A stretch of 45,405 bases of DNA from Chloroflexota bacterium (lineage in GTDB: Bacteria > Chloroflexota > Anaerolineae > Anaerolineales > UBA4823): positions 1 through 45,405 of the forward strand of contig JAKQIM010000014.1 of assembly GCA_029557965.1 (NCBI GenBank). The letters run 5' to 3'. A program made the position numbers and the translations under genes. The notes beneath the pieces were generated by a model, which worked only from the letters and a program-made list of their open reading frames with translations, ran no database searches and was not told the DNA's origin. Of the stretch, positions 1 through 9,561 are shown piece by piece (within the stretch, counting starts at the first letter, position 1; the number at the start of each line of letters is the position of its first letter).

Positions 1-16
1 TGGTTTAATTGCATTC

Positions 17-1231
17 ATGCGCGCATTGCGGCTGCTCACGCCGACCTTGCGTTGGTTCATTGCCTCGATGATCCTGGCCAACATTGCCGGGAGCATGGTC
101 TATACGCTGCTGCCTGTTTACCTGGCGGATGAAATGGGCGCTACCCCGCCCCAGGTTGGGCTGGTCTACTCGGTGGCAGGCATGGTGCCGATGGCCTTGC
201 AGATCTTCGGGGGATGGCTTTCGGATAAAGTGGGCCGCCTGCGGATCATCGCCATCGGTGCCATCGGCGGCTCGTTTGGTTACATCGGATTCATCCTTTC
301 TCCCTCCTGGGAGTGGATCCTGGTCTCGCTGGCGTTGGAATTCTTCTCGGGTGCGCTGATCGCCCCTTCCTACGGGCCTTTTGTGGCCGAGAATTCAACC
401 GAAGAGACGCGCGGCAGGGTATTCGGGTTAACCAACGGCCTGTTCATGATCGTGACGATCGTTGGCCCGCTGTTGAGCGGTTGGTTGGCCGGTTCGTTCG
501 ATTTCCATACCCTCTTCGTGGCTGCCTGCATCACTTATCTCTCAGCCACCGTCTTGCGGATCTGGATGGCCCTGGCAGAGCAATTCCGCAGCCCAATCCC
601 TACGGAGAAGCCCACCCTGGCAGGGTTCAAACAAAGCCTGGGCAGCCTGGTGACCCTGCTGATCTCGGGCGGCCTGATCACCTGGATATTCATCACCGAT
701 GGGGTGCGCGATGTGGGCTATAACCTATCCAGCAATATCCAGCCGCTCTACTTATCTGAAGTGGGCAAGCTGGGGGTTGAACAGATTGGCTATCTCAACT
801 CGCTGCTAGGCCTGGCTTTGATGATCGTTACCTTTCCGGCGGGTTGGTTATCCGATCGCATTGGTGAACGGCGGGCGATTGCCCTGGGATTCTTGCTGGA
901 GGGGATTGGGTTGACGATCTTTGTGTTGGCCCAAGACTACCTGGGTTTTGTGCTCTCTTTCATCATACTGGGGGCGGGTTATGGGGTGATGAACCCGGCT
1001 TACGATTCCCTGGTTTCCAAGGCCATCCCTGAGAAGATGCGCGGCATGGCTTTTGGCCTGCTGTGGACCAGCCTGGGGCTGCTCTCGCTACCGGCCCCCT
1101 GGCTGGGTGGGCAGTTGTGGGCACGCTTCAACCCCCAGGTGCCTTTCTGGATCACAGCCTTTGCAGCGCTTTCTAGTGTCTGGCTGGTTTGGAAGAAATT
1201 CAAGACCACGGCTGTAAAAGAAACGGAATAG
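17..1231 (+). CDS. MFS transporter
   Basis: A 404-residue inner-membrane permease of the major facilitator superfamily; the substrate cannot be told from sequence. The protein is almost entirely hydrophobic helices, consistent with 12 TM segments. The signature loop between TM2 and TM3 is visible as GGWLSDKVGR (about residues 65-74) and recurs in the second half as GWLSDRIGERR (about 275-285), the usual pseudo-duplication. The length is typical. The ATG at 17 precedes a normal TM1, but the frame is open to the window edge, so the true start could lie upstream. The downstream gene is a separate unit with its own -10 box. Drug or metabolite efflux is possible but unsupported. Confidence 0.9.
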   Translation: MRALRLLTPTLRWFIASMILANIAGSMVYTLLPVYLADEMGATPPQVGLVYSVAGMVPMALQIFGGWLSDKVGRLRIIAIGAIGGSFGYIGFILSPSWEWILVSLALEFFSGALIAPSYGPFVAENSTEETRGRVFGLTNGLFMIVTIVGPLLSGWLAGSFDFHTLFVAACITYLSATVLRIWMALAEQFRSPIPTEKPTLAGFKQSLGSLVTLLISGGLITWIFITDGVRDVGYNLSSNIQPLYLSEVGKLGVEQIGYLNSLLGLALMIVTFPAGWLSDRIGERRAIALGFLLEGIGLTIFVLAQDYLGFVLSFIILGAGYGVMNPAYDSLVSKAIPEKMRGMAFGLLWTSLGLLSLPAPWLGGQLWARFNPQVPFWITAFAALSSVWLVWKKFKTTAVKETE

Positions 1232-1309
1232 ATCCAAGCCGTAAGACAGGGGGGCTGTCCGAACAATTCTGTAAAGCGCTTTCAAACGGCGTGCGTTTGA
1301 TTCTTCCGG

Positions 1310-1315
1310 TATAAT
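1310..1315 (+). promoter_or_regulatory. -10 box upstream of hybrid kinase
   Basis: A perfect TATAAT lies 49 bp before the kinase ATG, in the 133-bp gap after the MFS gene. No good -35 hexamer is found 16-18 bp upstream, so the promoter call rests on the -10 alone. Confidence 0.4.
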
Positions 1316-1364
1316 AACCGCACTCTCGCCTTCTATTCATCCTGTTGGCAGGCGCGCTTGGGCT

Positions 1365-4300
1365 ATGGCAGCAACCATTAACCATCGCTACCGCATTATC
1401 AGTAAACTTGGCCAGGGCGGCATGGGTATCGTGTACCTGGTCAGGGATCCTTTGCGCGCCGACCAGGTGATGGCCCTGAAGCTGGTACGCACCGAACACA
1501 TCGGTGACCGCAGCATGGCGCAGTTCAAGTACGAGTTCGCCACCCTGGGCCAACTGCACCACCCTAACCTGGTCGAGGTGTACGATTTCGGCAGTATCTT
1601 CAATGTTGAAGAACTGCCTGAGGCAGAGCACCTTAACGCATTCTATTACACGATGCAGTATGTGCAGGGCGAGGACCTGCTCAGCCTGGCGCAGCGACAC
1701 CTGAAGGTGCCTGAGGCCGGGCAGGCGGTCGATTATGCCTGGTTGTATGAGATCGTCGTTCAAGTTTGCCGCGCTCTGAGCTACATTCACTCGCGCGGGC
1801 TCATTCATTACGACGTAAAATCGCGCAATATCCTGATCACACCCTTGAGCCAGGTCAAGCTGATGGATTTTGGCCTGATCGGAGAGCCGCGCGCCGGTGG
1901 TCAGATCAAGGTGCGAGGCACCCCCGACTATATTGCCCCCGAGATGATCCGCGGCGGCGAGGTGGATCAGCGCGCCGACCTGTATTCGCTGGGCGTGACG
2001 CTGTACGAGATCGTGACCGGGCGCCTGCCTTTTGGCGATACCAGCAGCATTGTGCTTATGCGCCGCCACCTGGAAGAGCAGCCCGAGCTGCCCAGCGACC
2101 TGGTGAGCCATGTGCCGCAGGGCTTGCAGAATCTGATCATGAAGCTGCTGGAAAAAGAGCCGGCCAATCGTTATGCCAGCGCCAGCCAGGTGATTGAGGC
2201 GATCAACGCCATCAGTGGGCTGCAATATCCCGTTGAAACGCGTGAGACCCGGCGCGGTTATATCCAGAGTGCACGTTTTGTGGGGCGAGAAGCCGAGCTG
2301 GCCCACCTGCAGGGTTTGTTGATGCGCATGCTGCAAGGGCGGGGCAGCCTGGTGTTGATCACGGGGGCGGCGGGCATGGGCAAGCGGCGCCTGGGGCGCG
2401 AGTTCAAGGCGCGTGCCCAGGTGCAGCGGGTGTTGGTGTGCGAGGGGGATTGTCAAAAGCAAGACCGCGCCCCTTACCGCCCCTGGATCGATATTTTCAG
2501 CATGTTGATCCCCCATATCCGCACGCGCCAGCCCAAAGCCCTGGCCCAGCATGGCCCTGCACTGAAAGCCTTGATGCCTGAGCTGGGGGCGCAGTTCAAC
2601 CTGGCCTCCCTCCAGGGAGAAGAGAAGGATCCTGCCGTGCTGCGGCAAGCGGCGGCTGACCTGTTGTTGGCGGTCAACCAGCCGTTGGTGGTGATCCTGG
2701 AAGATTTGCAGTATGCAGATGCAGAGTCTATTGCCTTGTTTGAGGTGCTCAACCAAAAAGCCGTGACACGGCGTTTGCTGTTGGTGGGCCTATACCGGGA
2801 TGATGAAATCACCGAATCGCACCCCTTACTGGGTTTGATCGACGAGGCATTGGGGCGGGTGGAGGAAGTTGAAACCGGCCTTGAGCGGATCGGCAACCTG
2901 ATCTCTCTGCTGCCGCTCAACGAGGCGGATCTTGAGGTCTTCGTCCGATCGATGTTGGGCGCTGAGGAGGTTGCCAACGCGCCGCTGCCGGCTGGCTTGC
3001 TGCCACGTTTGATGGCAGAAACCGGCGGCAACCCCACCTTTATTCAAAGTGTGATGCAAAGCCTGGTGGAAGAAGACCTGCTGCGCTTTGACGGCAGCCA
3101 ATGGCAGATTGACCTGGATAACCTGACCCTGCCGGCTGATATTCAGGAGGCAGCCCGCCGGCACTTGAAGCGCCTGGATGCTGACCTGTTGGGCCTTTTG
3201 CAGTGGGCGGCAGCCATGGGCGAGTGGCTGGAAATTGACGTGCTGTTGGAAGTGTGCGGCCGCGCCTGCGATACGGCCATGGGGCTGGTACAGAGGGCCG
3301 TGAGCCAGCACGTTTTGGAAGTCAGCCAGCGTGGGGGTGCGCAGGTGTATTGCTTTACCACCGACGCCATGCGGCAGGCTGTTTACCAGACCCTTTCAGA
3401 GGCGGATCGCCATGAACGCCACCGGCAGATCATTTCAGCACTGCGCCGGCTGTATCCGCCGGAGCAAGTGGCGGATTGGCTGGCCTGGCATGCCGTGCGA
3501 GTTGGCGATACACAGCAAAGTTTACAGGCCCTGCGCCAGGCGGCTGAGAATGCCATGCGGCGCCAGGCGGTCCAGACTGCCCTGCTGTATTATACAGAAG
3601 CGCTGGCGATGCTGGAGAGCCATCCCGAGCTGGCTGACCCGGCCTTGTCCTTTGACCTGCACGCGGGGATTGAACGCTGTTACGTGACCAGCGGTGACCG
3701 CCAGCAGCAGCAAAGGGAACTGGTGCTCATGGATGCCCTGGCTAAAGAACTGGGAGACCTGCCCCGCCAGGTGGATGTGCTCAGGCGCAAGGTTGATCTG
3801 TCCAGTTTGTTAGGGCAAAAGGAAGATGCCCTGCGTTCGGCCGAGGCGGCGGTGCAACTGGCCCGCCAATCAGGCCAGCAAGCATTGGAAGCCCAGGCGC
3901 TGACCAGCTTAGGCGACCTGTATTACCAGCAGTCTCGTTACGATAATGCCCAGGCTTGCCATGAGCAGGCCCTGAAATTATATGAAGCTTTGAACGACCT
4001 GGCCGGGCAGGCAGAAAACTGGCGTTTATTGGGCCACCTGCACATGCGCGCCGGCCGGACTGAGCCTGCGATCCAGTATTCACAGCGCGCCTTGAAATTG
4101 TTCCGCCAGGTCGGAGATCTGCGCGGGCAGACCAAGGCCCTGACATCGCTTGGCCTGGCAGCCACCGATTATGCGCAAGCGCGTGACTACCACGAGCAGG
4201 CGCTTGCCATCCGCCGTACATTGGATGACAAGAACGGCCAGGCCGTTTCATACAACAACCTGGCGGTGATCCACTGGTCACTGGGCCTGTATCACCGGGC

Positions 4301-7300
4301 GCTGGAATATATGGAGCAAGCGGTTACCCTGGCGCGCAGCCTGCAAGAATACCGCCGCCTGGGCTTTTACATGGAGACACTTGGGCGTTGTTACCATGCG
4401 CTGGGGCGTTATGAAGAAGCACTGCAAGCGCTGGATGAGTCCATTCAAATCACCCAGGAATCGGGCGACCGCTGGGCTGAAAGCGTGGCTTCGATCACCA
4501 AGGGCCAGGTGCTGCTGGCGCAAGACCTTCCACCTGCCGCATTAGAAGTGACCTGGCGGGCCGGCAACATCTTGCGCGAGCTGAAGGCCGCCGAGCTCTC
4601 GGCGGCCTTGGCCTGGAGGGCGGCGGCGCATTTGCAAATGGGCCAGTGGGAATTGGCCTATGATGTGTCGGGCGAGGCCACGCGCCTGGTATCGGCTTTG
4701 AGCACCGGCGGGGACTACCCGATGCAAGACGTATGGTGGATCCATTACCAGGTGCTAGAAGCCTGCCCTGAGCCGAATGAGCACATTGAAAACGAGGCCT
4801 GGGATGCTTTGCAGCAAGCGCACCTGGGGATGCTGAATGGCATTGCCACGCTGAGTGACGAGGCTTTGCGTCGTTCTTATCTAAATAAGGTTCAGATCAA
4901 CCGTGCCATTCTCTTGGAATGGACGCGGCAGATGGCGCGCCGCACCGGAACCCAGCATGCCGACCTTGTAGAAGCGCCTGAAGCCGAGTCGCGGGGTGCG
5001 ATTGAGCCGGCCCACATTCAAGAGAAGCTGCGCCGGGTGCTGAACATCAGTGTCCAGATGAATGAGACACATGATGCTGAGTCGCTGCTGCATTACGTGA
5101 TGGACCAGGTGATCGAGCTGAGCGGTGCCGAGCGCGGTTTCTTGGTGTTGGTAGATGAGGCTGGGCAGATGAATCTGCGCGTGGCGCGGGGCATGGCGGA
5201 TGATGAGCTGGCAAGGGCCCAGGCTGAGATCAGTTACACCGTGTTGGGCGAGGTGGCCCAATCGAAGAAGCCGGTTCTGCTGCAAGACGCCATGGCAGAT
5301 GAACGCTTTAGCCGCCAATCGAGCGTCTTAGAGCTGAATTTGCGCTCGGTGCTGTGTGTGCCGTTGTTGACCCGCGCCGAATTGGTGGGCATGATCTATG
5401 CCGATAACCGCTCGGTCAGCGGGCGGTTCTCGCAAGAAGACATGGAATTGATGGTGATCTTTGCCAACCAGGCTGCCAGCGCGATCGAAAATGCACACCT
5501 TTACGAGGAGTTGGAAGCCTGGACCCACACCCTTGAGCAGCGCGTGACCGAGCGCACGGCTGAATTAGAAGCGGCAAACCAGGCGCTCTCGCGGCGGGCA
5601 GTTCAGCTTGAAGCTTCCAGCCAGGTGGGGCAGCAGGCAACTTCAATCCTGGCGCTGGATGAATTGCTGGACCAGGTGGTGCGCCTGATCTACGAGCGCT
5701 TTGATTTCTACAATGTCAGCGTCTGGCTGATCGCGCCGACCCGCAAGACGATTATCCTCCAGGCAAGCGCAGGGCGGGCCCAGGTACCCATCTCGCGCGC
5801 GCATACGGTGCTTGAGTTTGACGCTGTTAGCATGATCGCCCACGTCTGCCGCACCAGCCAGCACCGCCTGGCTAACGATGTGCAGGCTGAGCCAGATTAC
5901 TTGCCCGTCAAGGAACTGCCTGAAACGCGTTCTGAGATGACACTGCCCCTGCGCATGGGCAGCCGCAGCATTGGGGTGTTGGATATCCAATCGGAGCGTA
6001 TCGGCGTCTTTGGCCCAGACGATCTGTGGACCATGCAGATCCTGGCCGACCAGATCGCCATTGCGATCCGCAATGCCCAGCTTTACCAGGCTGAGACAGA
6101 CCGGCGCAACCTGGCGGATGCGCTGCGGCAAGCGGGCCGTGAGATGTCCTCCAGCCTGGACCTGGGAGAACTGACCGGGCGTGTGTTGGATCAGATGGCA
6201 ATGGTGCTGCCGTATGAACGCGGTTCGCTGTGGCTTCAAGAGGACCGGGTCTTAATCAGCGTGGCCCAAAGGGGCTTTCCGGAGGGTGAAGAAGGACTGC
6301 GAATGCCCATCCGCGCGGGCGATGTGTATAACCAGATGGTAGAACGCCAGGGCGCATTGGTGGTGGATGATGTAACGCGCGAGACGGGTTGGAAGCAGGC
6401 GGAGGGCCTGCCGCTCAACTATTCGTGGTTGGGCGTGCCGCTCATTTCAAAGGGTCGAACACTTGGGATGATCTCGCTCACGCGCCGCGAGGCGGGTGCT
6501 TTCATGGATTACGATGCCACGGTGGCAACGACCTTTGCGGTGCAGGCGGCGGCTGCGCTTGAGAATGCCAGCCTGTATGACCAGATCAAGCGCTTTAATG
6601 AGCAGCTTGAGCAGATGGTGATGCAGCGGACTGAGGAATTGAACCGCGCCTATCATAACCTGGAACGGTTGGATCGCAACAAGTCTGATTTTATCAATGT
6701 GGCGGCCCACGAGCTGCGCACCCCGCTGACCATTACCAGCGGTTATGCCCAGGTGGCCCAGACGCACCCCATGGTGGTGGCAAATCCCGACATCAAGAAA
6801 CTGGTGGATGGTATTGTCAGCGGCTCGAACCGCATGCTGGAGGTGGTCAACAGCATGCTGGATATTTCTAAGATCACCAGCCAGACCTTTACCCTGTACA
6901 AAGACCTGATCCCGTTGGTGTATGTGATGGATGCGGTGCGTGATAAATACCAGCGGGCCATGCGAGAGCGCCAGATCAGCTTCGAAATGGTGGGGCTGGA
7001 GGATTTGCCATCCATCCAGGCGGATGCCGATCAATTGACCAAGGTGTTCAGCCAATTGGTGGTAAATGCCATCAAATACACCCCAGATGGCGGCAAGATC
7101 ACCATCTCGGGCAAACTGCTGCCGCCGAAGCGCGCCGGCCAGCCAGAGCGGGTGGAATTGGTGGTCACCGACACCGGGATTGGGATTGACCCGGCTTATC
7201 ATGCATTGATCTTCGAAAAATTCTACCAGACGGGCGAGGTCTCTTTCCATTCGTCTGGCCAGACGAAATTCAAAGGCGGCGGGCCTGGGCTGGGCCTGGC

Positions 7301-7412
7301 GATTGCACGCGGGATCATTGAGGCACACGGCGGGCGTATTTGGGTAGAAAGCCCCGGGTATGATGAGACGACCTGCCCTGGCAGCAGCTTTCACATCATC
7401 TTATATGTTTAG
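1365..7412 (+). CDS. Ser/Thr kinase–AAA ATPase–TPR–GAF–histidine kinase hybrid
   Basis: A 2015-residue cytoplasmic signalling protein. Order of parts: a Hanks-type Ser/Thr kinase (about 8-285) with glycine loop GQGGMG, catalytic K39, catalytic loop HYDVKSRN (D150; HYD instead of HRD) and DFG at 168-170; an AAA/STAND-like ATPase with Walker A GAAGMGK (334-340) and Walker B VVILEDLQYAD (about 445); TPR-like helical repeats (about 700-1150); three GAF domains (about 1218, 1415 and 1589 onward) joined by coiled coils; a HisKA domain with H1782 in AAHELRTPL; and a C-terminal HATPase with an N-box (NAIKYTPDGG) and GLGLAIARGI. There are no TM helices. Similar architectures are known in cyanobacteria, myxobacteria and Chloroflexota. 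No receiver is attached and no regulator is adjacent, so the phosphoacceptor is unknown. Confidence 0.95.
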   Translation: MAATINHRYRIISKLGQGGMGIVYLVRDPLRADQVMALKLVRTEHIGDRSMAQFKYEFATLGQLHHPNLVEVYDFGSIFNVEELPEAEHLNAFYYTMQYVQGEDLLSLAQRHLKVPEAGQAVDYAWLYEIVVQVCRALSYIHSRGLIHYDVKSRNILITPLSQVKLMDFGLIGEPRAGGQIKVRGTPDYIAPEMIRGGEVDQRADLYSLGVTLYEIVTGRLPFGDTSSIVLMRRHLEEQPELPSDLVSHVPQGLQNLIMKLLEKEPANRYASASQVIEAINAISGLQYPVETRETRRGYIQSARFVGREAELAHLQGLLMRMLQGRGSLVLITGAAGMGKRRLGREFKARAQVQRVLVCEGDCQKQDRAPYRPWIDIFSMLIPHIRTRQPKALAQHGPALKALMPELGAQFNLASLQGEEKDPAVLRQAAADLLLAVNQPLVVILEDLQYADAESIALFEVLNQKAVTRRLLLVGLYRDDEITESHPLLGLIDEALGRVEEVETGLERIGNLISLLPLNEADLEVFVRSMLGAEEVANAPLPAGLLPRLMAETGGNPTFIQSVMQSLVEEDLLRFDGSQWQIDLDNLTLPADIQEAARRHLKRLDADLLGLLQWAAAMGEWLEIDVLLEVCGRACDTAMGLVQRAVSQHVLEVSQRGGAQVYCFTTDAMRQAVYQTLSEADRHERHRQIISALRRLYPPEQVADWLAWHAVRVGDTQQSLQALRQAAENAMRRQAVQTALLYYTEALAMLESHPELADPALSFDLHAGIERCYVTSGDRQQQQRELVLMDALAKELGDLPRQVDVLRRKVDLSSLLGQKEDALRSAEAAVQLARQSGQQALEAQALTSLGDLYYQQSRYDNAQACHEQALKLYEALNDLAGQAENWRLLGHLHMRAGRTEPAIQYSQRALKLFRQVGDLRGQTKALTSLGLAATDYAQARDYHEQALAIRRTLDDKNGQAVSYNNLAVIHWSLGLYHRALEYMEQAVTLARSLQEYRRLGFYMETLGRCYHALGRYEEALQALDESIQITQESGDRWAESVASITKGQVLLAQDLPPAALEVTWRAGNILRELKAAELSAALAWRAAAHLQMGQWELAYDVSGEATRLVSALSTGGDYPMQDVWWIHYQVLEACPEPNEHIENEAWDALQQAHLGMLNGIATLSDEALRRSYLNKVQINRAILLEWTRQMARRTGTQHADLVEAPEAESRGAIEPAHIQEKLRRVLNISVQMNETHDAESLLHYVMDQVIELSGAERGFLVLVDEAGQMNLRVARGMADDELARAQAEISYTVLGEVAQSKKPVLLQDAMADERFSRQSSVLELNLRSVLCVPLLTRAELVGMIYADNRSVSGRFSQEDMELMVIFANQAASAIENAHLYEELEAWTHTLEQRVTERTAELEAANQALSRRAVQLEASSQVGQQATSILALDELLDQVVRLIYERFDFYNVSVWLIAPTRKTIILQASAGRAQVPISRAHTVLEFDAVSMIAHVCRTSQHRLANDVQAEPDYLPVKELPETRSEMTLPLRMGSRSIGVLDIQSERIGVFGPDDLWTMQILADQIAIAIRNAQLYQAETDRRNLADALRQAGREMSSSLDLGELTGRVLDQMAMVLPYERGSLWLQEDRVLISVAQRGFPEGEEGLRMPIRAGDVYNQMVERQGALVVDDVTRETGWKQAEGLPLNYSWLGVPLISKGRTLGMISLTRREAGAFMDYDATVATTFAVQAAAALENASLYDQIKRFNEQLEQMVMQRTEELNRAYHNLERLDRNKSDFINVAAHELRTPLTITSGYAQVAQTHPMVVANPDIKKLVDGIVSGSNRMLEVVNSMLDISKITSQTFTLYKDLIPLVYVMDAVRDKYQRAMRERQISFEMVGLEDLPSIQADADQLTKVFSQLVVNAIKYTPDGGKITISGKLLPPKRAGQPERVELVVTDTGIGIDPAYHALIFEKFYQTGEVSFHSSGQTKFKGGGPGLGLAIARGIIEAHGGRIWVESPGYDETTCPGSSFHIILYV

Positions 7413-7446
7413 GGGGGGACGCACAAACGCAGTACGTCTCAGCCGC

Positions 7447-7475
7447 TTGACAAAGGGGGGAGCGGGGGCTAAAAT
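7447..7475 (+). promoter_or_regulatory. Sigma-70-type promoter of the ferredoxin gene
   Basis: A consensus TTGACA (7447-7452) and TAAAAT (7470-7475) are separated by exactly 17 bp. This predicts transcription from about 7482 and a leader of about 70 nt before the ferredoxin ATG. It is the best-formed promoter in the window. Confidence 0.7.
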
Positions 7476-7553
7476 CCAAAGCGATGCCCTGGTTGTGACC
7501 GGTGCATTTTCAACGGTAAAGCTTGTTCATACTTGACCCAGGAGGAATGAAAA

Positions 7554-7952
7554 ATGACGCATATCATCACCAGTCTATGTTTACGCGACTCGGGCTGCGT
7601 AGAAGTTTGCCCTGTCGAATGTATCGTCCCCGGCAAGCCGGAGGGAGAATGGCCCTGGTACTACATTGATCCTGACACCTGCATTGACTGCGGCGCTTGC
7701 GTGGCTGAATGCCCTTACAGCGCAATCTTCCCAGAAGATGAGGTGCCCTCTGCTTATACCGCCAAGGGCGGCGAATCGATCAGCAAGATCGGGTTGACCG
7801 GTCATTACGAGGGCACCAATCACCACGGCGAGAAGGTGGTGCTCGATTGTGTGCGCAAGTTAGAGGCTGGCGAGGTGGTGGATCTGACGCCTGACATCAA
7901 GCCCAACTACGATTACTTCAAGGATGGACCGGGTTACAGCGCCAACGATTAG
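7554..7952 (+). CDS. 7Fe-type ferredoxin ([3Fe-4S]/[4Fe-4S])
   Basis: A 132-residue soluble electron carrier. The first cluster region has C9, C15 and C19 followed by Pro, then C23. The second has CIDCGAC (C43, C46, C49) and C53 followed by Pro. C9-x5-C15-x3-C19 plus C53 fits a 3Fe-4S site, and C43/C46/C49 plus C23 a 4Fe-4S site, as in Azotobacter-type FdxA ferredoxins. The C-terminal extension after residue 65 is acidic. The start is set by AGGAGG seven bases before the ATG. The gene is monocistronic: a consensus promoter precedes it and a strong hairpin follows. The redox partner is not evident from neighbours. Confidence 0.92.
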   Translation: MTHIITSLCLRDSGCVEVCPVECIVPGKPEGEWPWYYIDPDTCIDCGACVAECPYSAIFPEDEVPSAYTAKGGESISKIGLTGHYEGTNHHGEKVVLDCVRKLEAGEVVDLTPDIKPNYDYFKDGPGYSAND

Positions 7953-7972
7953 TAATGAAGTGAGAAAATCTT

Positions 7973-8019
7973 AAAACGAGTGTGAAGCGGGTCTGTTGAC
8001 ACCGCTTCACACTCGTTTT
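7973..8019. terminator. Perfect 18-bp inverted repeat between convergent genes
   Basis: The arms 7973-7990 and 8002-8019 are perfectly complementary around an 11-nt loop. The stem starts with AAAA and ends with TTTT, so it can act as a Rho-independent terminator in both directions. It serves the ferredoxin gene and the converging lipoprotein gene. Confidence 0.9.
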
Positions 8020-8038
8020 ATGTTACCTGTAACCCCTA

Positions 8039-8911
8039 TTATTTATCGGTCTTAAGTTCCAGGTTGCCGGCGCCCATCTTTACCGAGATGGTGAGGGTAT
8101 AGCCATCTCCGGCAAGGGTGTAATTGCTGCCATCTTTTTCCCAGCCGTCATCATACGTCACATTTGACATGCCGCCTTCGAAGGTTAAGTTGGCTGCCAC
8201 ACCCTCGGGCACGATAATGGTGATGCTGCTGATGCCCGATTCGATGCTGACCGTCATGTCGCGCTGCATCTCGCCAGAGAAGTCCAAAGTGTAAGAGCCG
8301 GCTCCGCTGCGGAAGACCAGTTCAGAGAGATTGGCATTGCCCAAGCCTTCTATCGAGATATTGGATGCACCGGTGTTGTAGGTGAGGGTTTCCATTTCTG
8401 ACAGGTTGGGCTCAGAGAAGGTCAGATCCACATCTGCGGCCCCATCGGTGATGTCGATGCCGGTCAGAGAGAGACCGCCGAGCTCATAATCAGCAGTATA
8501 GGCACCAGCATTGATGCGCAAGAAGAGCGGGGTGCTGCCCAACTGTAGATCCCAGTTATTGATCAGGTCATCTTGAAACTGGGGGATGCCGCGCACATTT
8601 AGATCCCCCTGCGAGATGGTGATGTTATCCCCGTTGATGCTGACATCGGGTTTGAAGTCTTCGACATTGTACTCGGCGGTGCCGGCGACCAGGGCATCTT
8701 CTGCGCCGGAGGCCAGCTTGATATTGCCGGCACCAAATTCGAGGGTGAGGTCGGCGACCGATTCTTTGCTTTCTAACAGGGGTACACTGATCTCTTCGGT
8801 TTCAGTGGGGCCGGTTTTGACTTCGGTCACAGGGGTTTCAATATTGACGCCGCATGCCAGGCTGGCCAATACCAGGGCCGCCACAGCCAGTAAGATTGGT
8901 TTTCGGAACAT
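8039..8911 (-). CDS. Putative lipoprotein with toastrack/DUF4097-like beta repeats
   Basis: A 290-residue exported protein of unknown function. The N-terminus is a basic, hydrophobic signal ending in ASLACG, a lipobox-like site with Cys21 as the likely acylated residue. The rest is low in Cys and rich in Gly, Ser, Asp and Thr. It repeats a pattern of short beta strands such as LEFGAGNIKL, LTYNTGASNISI, FRSGAGSYTLDF and KMGAGNLEL. This resembles the right-handed beta 'toastrack' fold of DUF4097/DUF2154 proteins that often accompany PspC and LiaF membrane-stress proteins (family assignment is inference). The ATG at 8911 has GGAGG five bases upstream and is preferred over an in-frame GTG 12 bp earlier. 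Confidence 0.75.
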   Translation of the reverse strand: MFRKPILLAVAALVLASLACGVNIETPVTEVKTGPTETEEISVPLLESKESVADLTLEFGAGNIKLASGAEDALVAGTAEYNVEDFKPDVSINGDNITISQGDLNVRGIPQFQDDLINNWDLQLGSTPLFLRINAGAYTADYELGGLSLTGIDITDGAADVDLTFSEPNLSEMETLTYNTGASNISIEGLGNANLSELVFRSGAGSYTLDFSGEMQRDMTVSIESGISSITIIVPEGVAANLTFEGGMSNVTYDDGWEKDGSNYTLAGDGYTLTISVKMGAGNLELKTDK

Positions 8912-8984
8912 AGGAACCTCCACAGTTTTTTGATCGATTTCAGATCGATAATCAATATACGCACGGGGTAAGGTTTGGTTGCGC

Positions 8985-9524
8985 TTACTGCCCCCAGCGC
9001 ATCACCAATCCATAAAAGCCATAGACCAGGCCGGCGAACAGCAGGCCAAACTTGATGATGGCGCAGACGGCTGCCATTTGAGGCCAGGGGGCCACGGATG
9101 GACCAAAGAGCAGGATCACCAAAGCAATGTTTTCGAGGTAGTCAAAGATCGCGGCCGCCCACTGCCCCCAGGCCAGTGCGCTGCCCCAACGAGCCAGCGG
9201 GAGATGGCGCGCCGAGAGAGCGCCGGCGGCCATGATACAGCCCAGGGCCAGGGTGGTGGAATAGACGGCGGGGAATAAAAAGTCTAACCCCTGGATGAAG
9301 GCGGCGCGGGCATGAGCGCCGGAATCCCAAGAGTTGAGCATCTCAGAAGCGCGTGCGGGGGTGCCGGCTAACTCGAACGAGACAATGCCGTTGGGGGCAG
9401 CAGGCGTGTTGAGCGGCAGTCCTACCCAGTTCATGACCATCATGATCAGCAGGGTCAACCCGAGCAGGGGGTAGAAGAGTTGTCTGCGCCGGGCAGCAGA
9501 AATACTTTCCAGGGGGTGCGGCAT
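8985..9524 (-). CDS. Hypothetical four- to five-TM membrane protein
   Basis: I do not recognise a named family. The 179-residue product has a short cytoplasmic N-terminus, a first TM (LLGLTLLIMMVMNWVGL), an extracytoplasmic stretch of about 45 residues, then three or four further hydrophobic helices (around AVYSTTLALGCIMAAG, WGQWAAAIFDYLENIALVILL and CAIIKFGLLFAGLVYGFYGL). The ATG at 9524 is chosen because GGAGG ends five bases upstream; an in-frame codon 12 bp further upstream has no ribosome binding site. It lies between two other exported-protein genes on the same strand, 73 bp from one and 37 bp from the other, so co-transcription is possible. Confidence 0.7.
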   Translation of the reverse strand: MPHPLESISAARRRQLFYPLLGLTLLIMMVMNWVGLPLNTPAAPNGIVSFELAGTPARASEMLNSWDSGAHARAAFIQGLDFLFPAVYSTTLALGCIMAAGALSARHLPLARWGSALAWGQWAAAIFDYLENIALVILLFGPSVAPWPQMAAVCAIIKFGLLFAGLVYGFYGLVMRWGQ

Positions 9525-9561
9525 TGTGGCCTCCAAAGGTTTATTGTACCAGGATAGGGGA

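Noticed and set aside
1200..2756. Long open frame on the minus strand (518 codons) opposite the hybrid kinase
   Set aside because: Antisense to a clearly conserved kinase and ATPase; its composition is His/Gln/Leu-rich, as expected from the complement of GC-rich coding sequence, with no domain.
6447..7394. Minus-strand frame of 315 codons opposite the histidine kinase end
   Set aside because: Shadow of the HisKA/HATPase coding region; no RBS and no recognisable motif.
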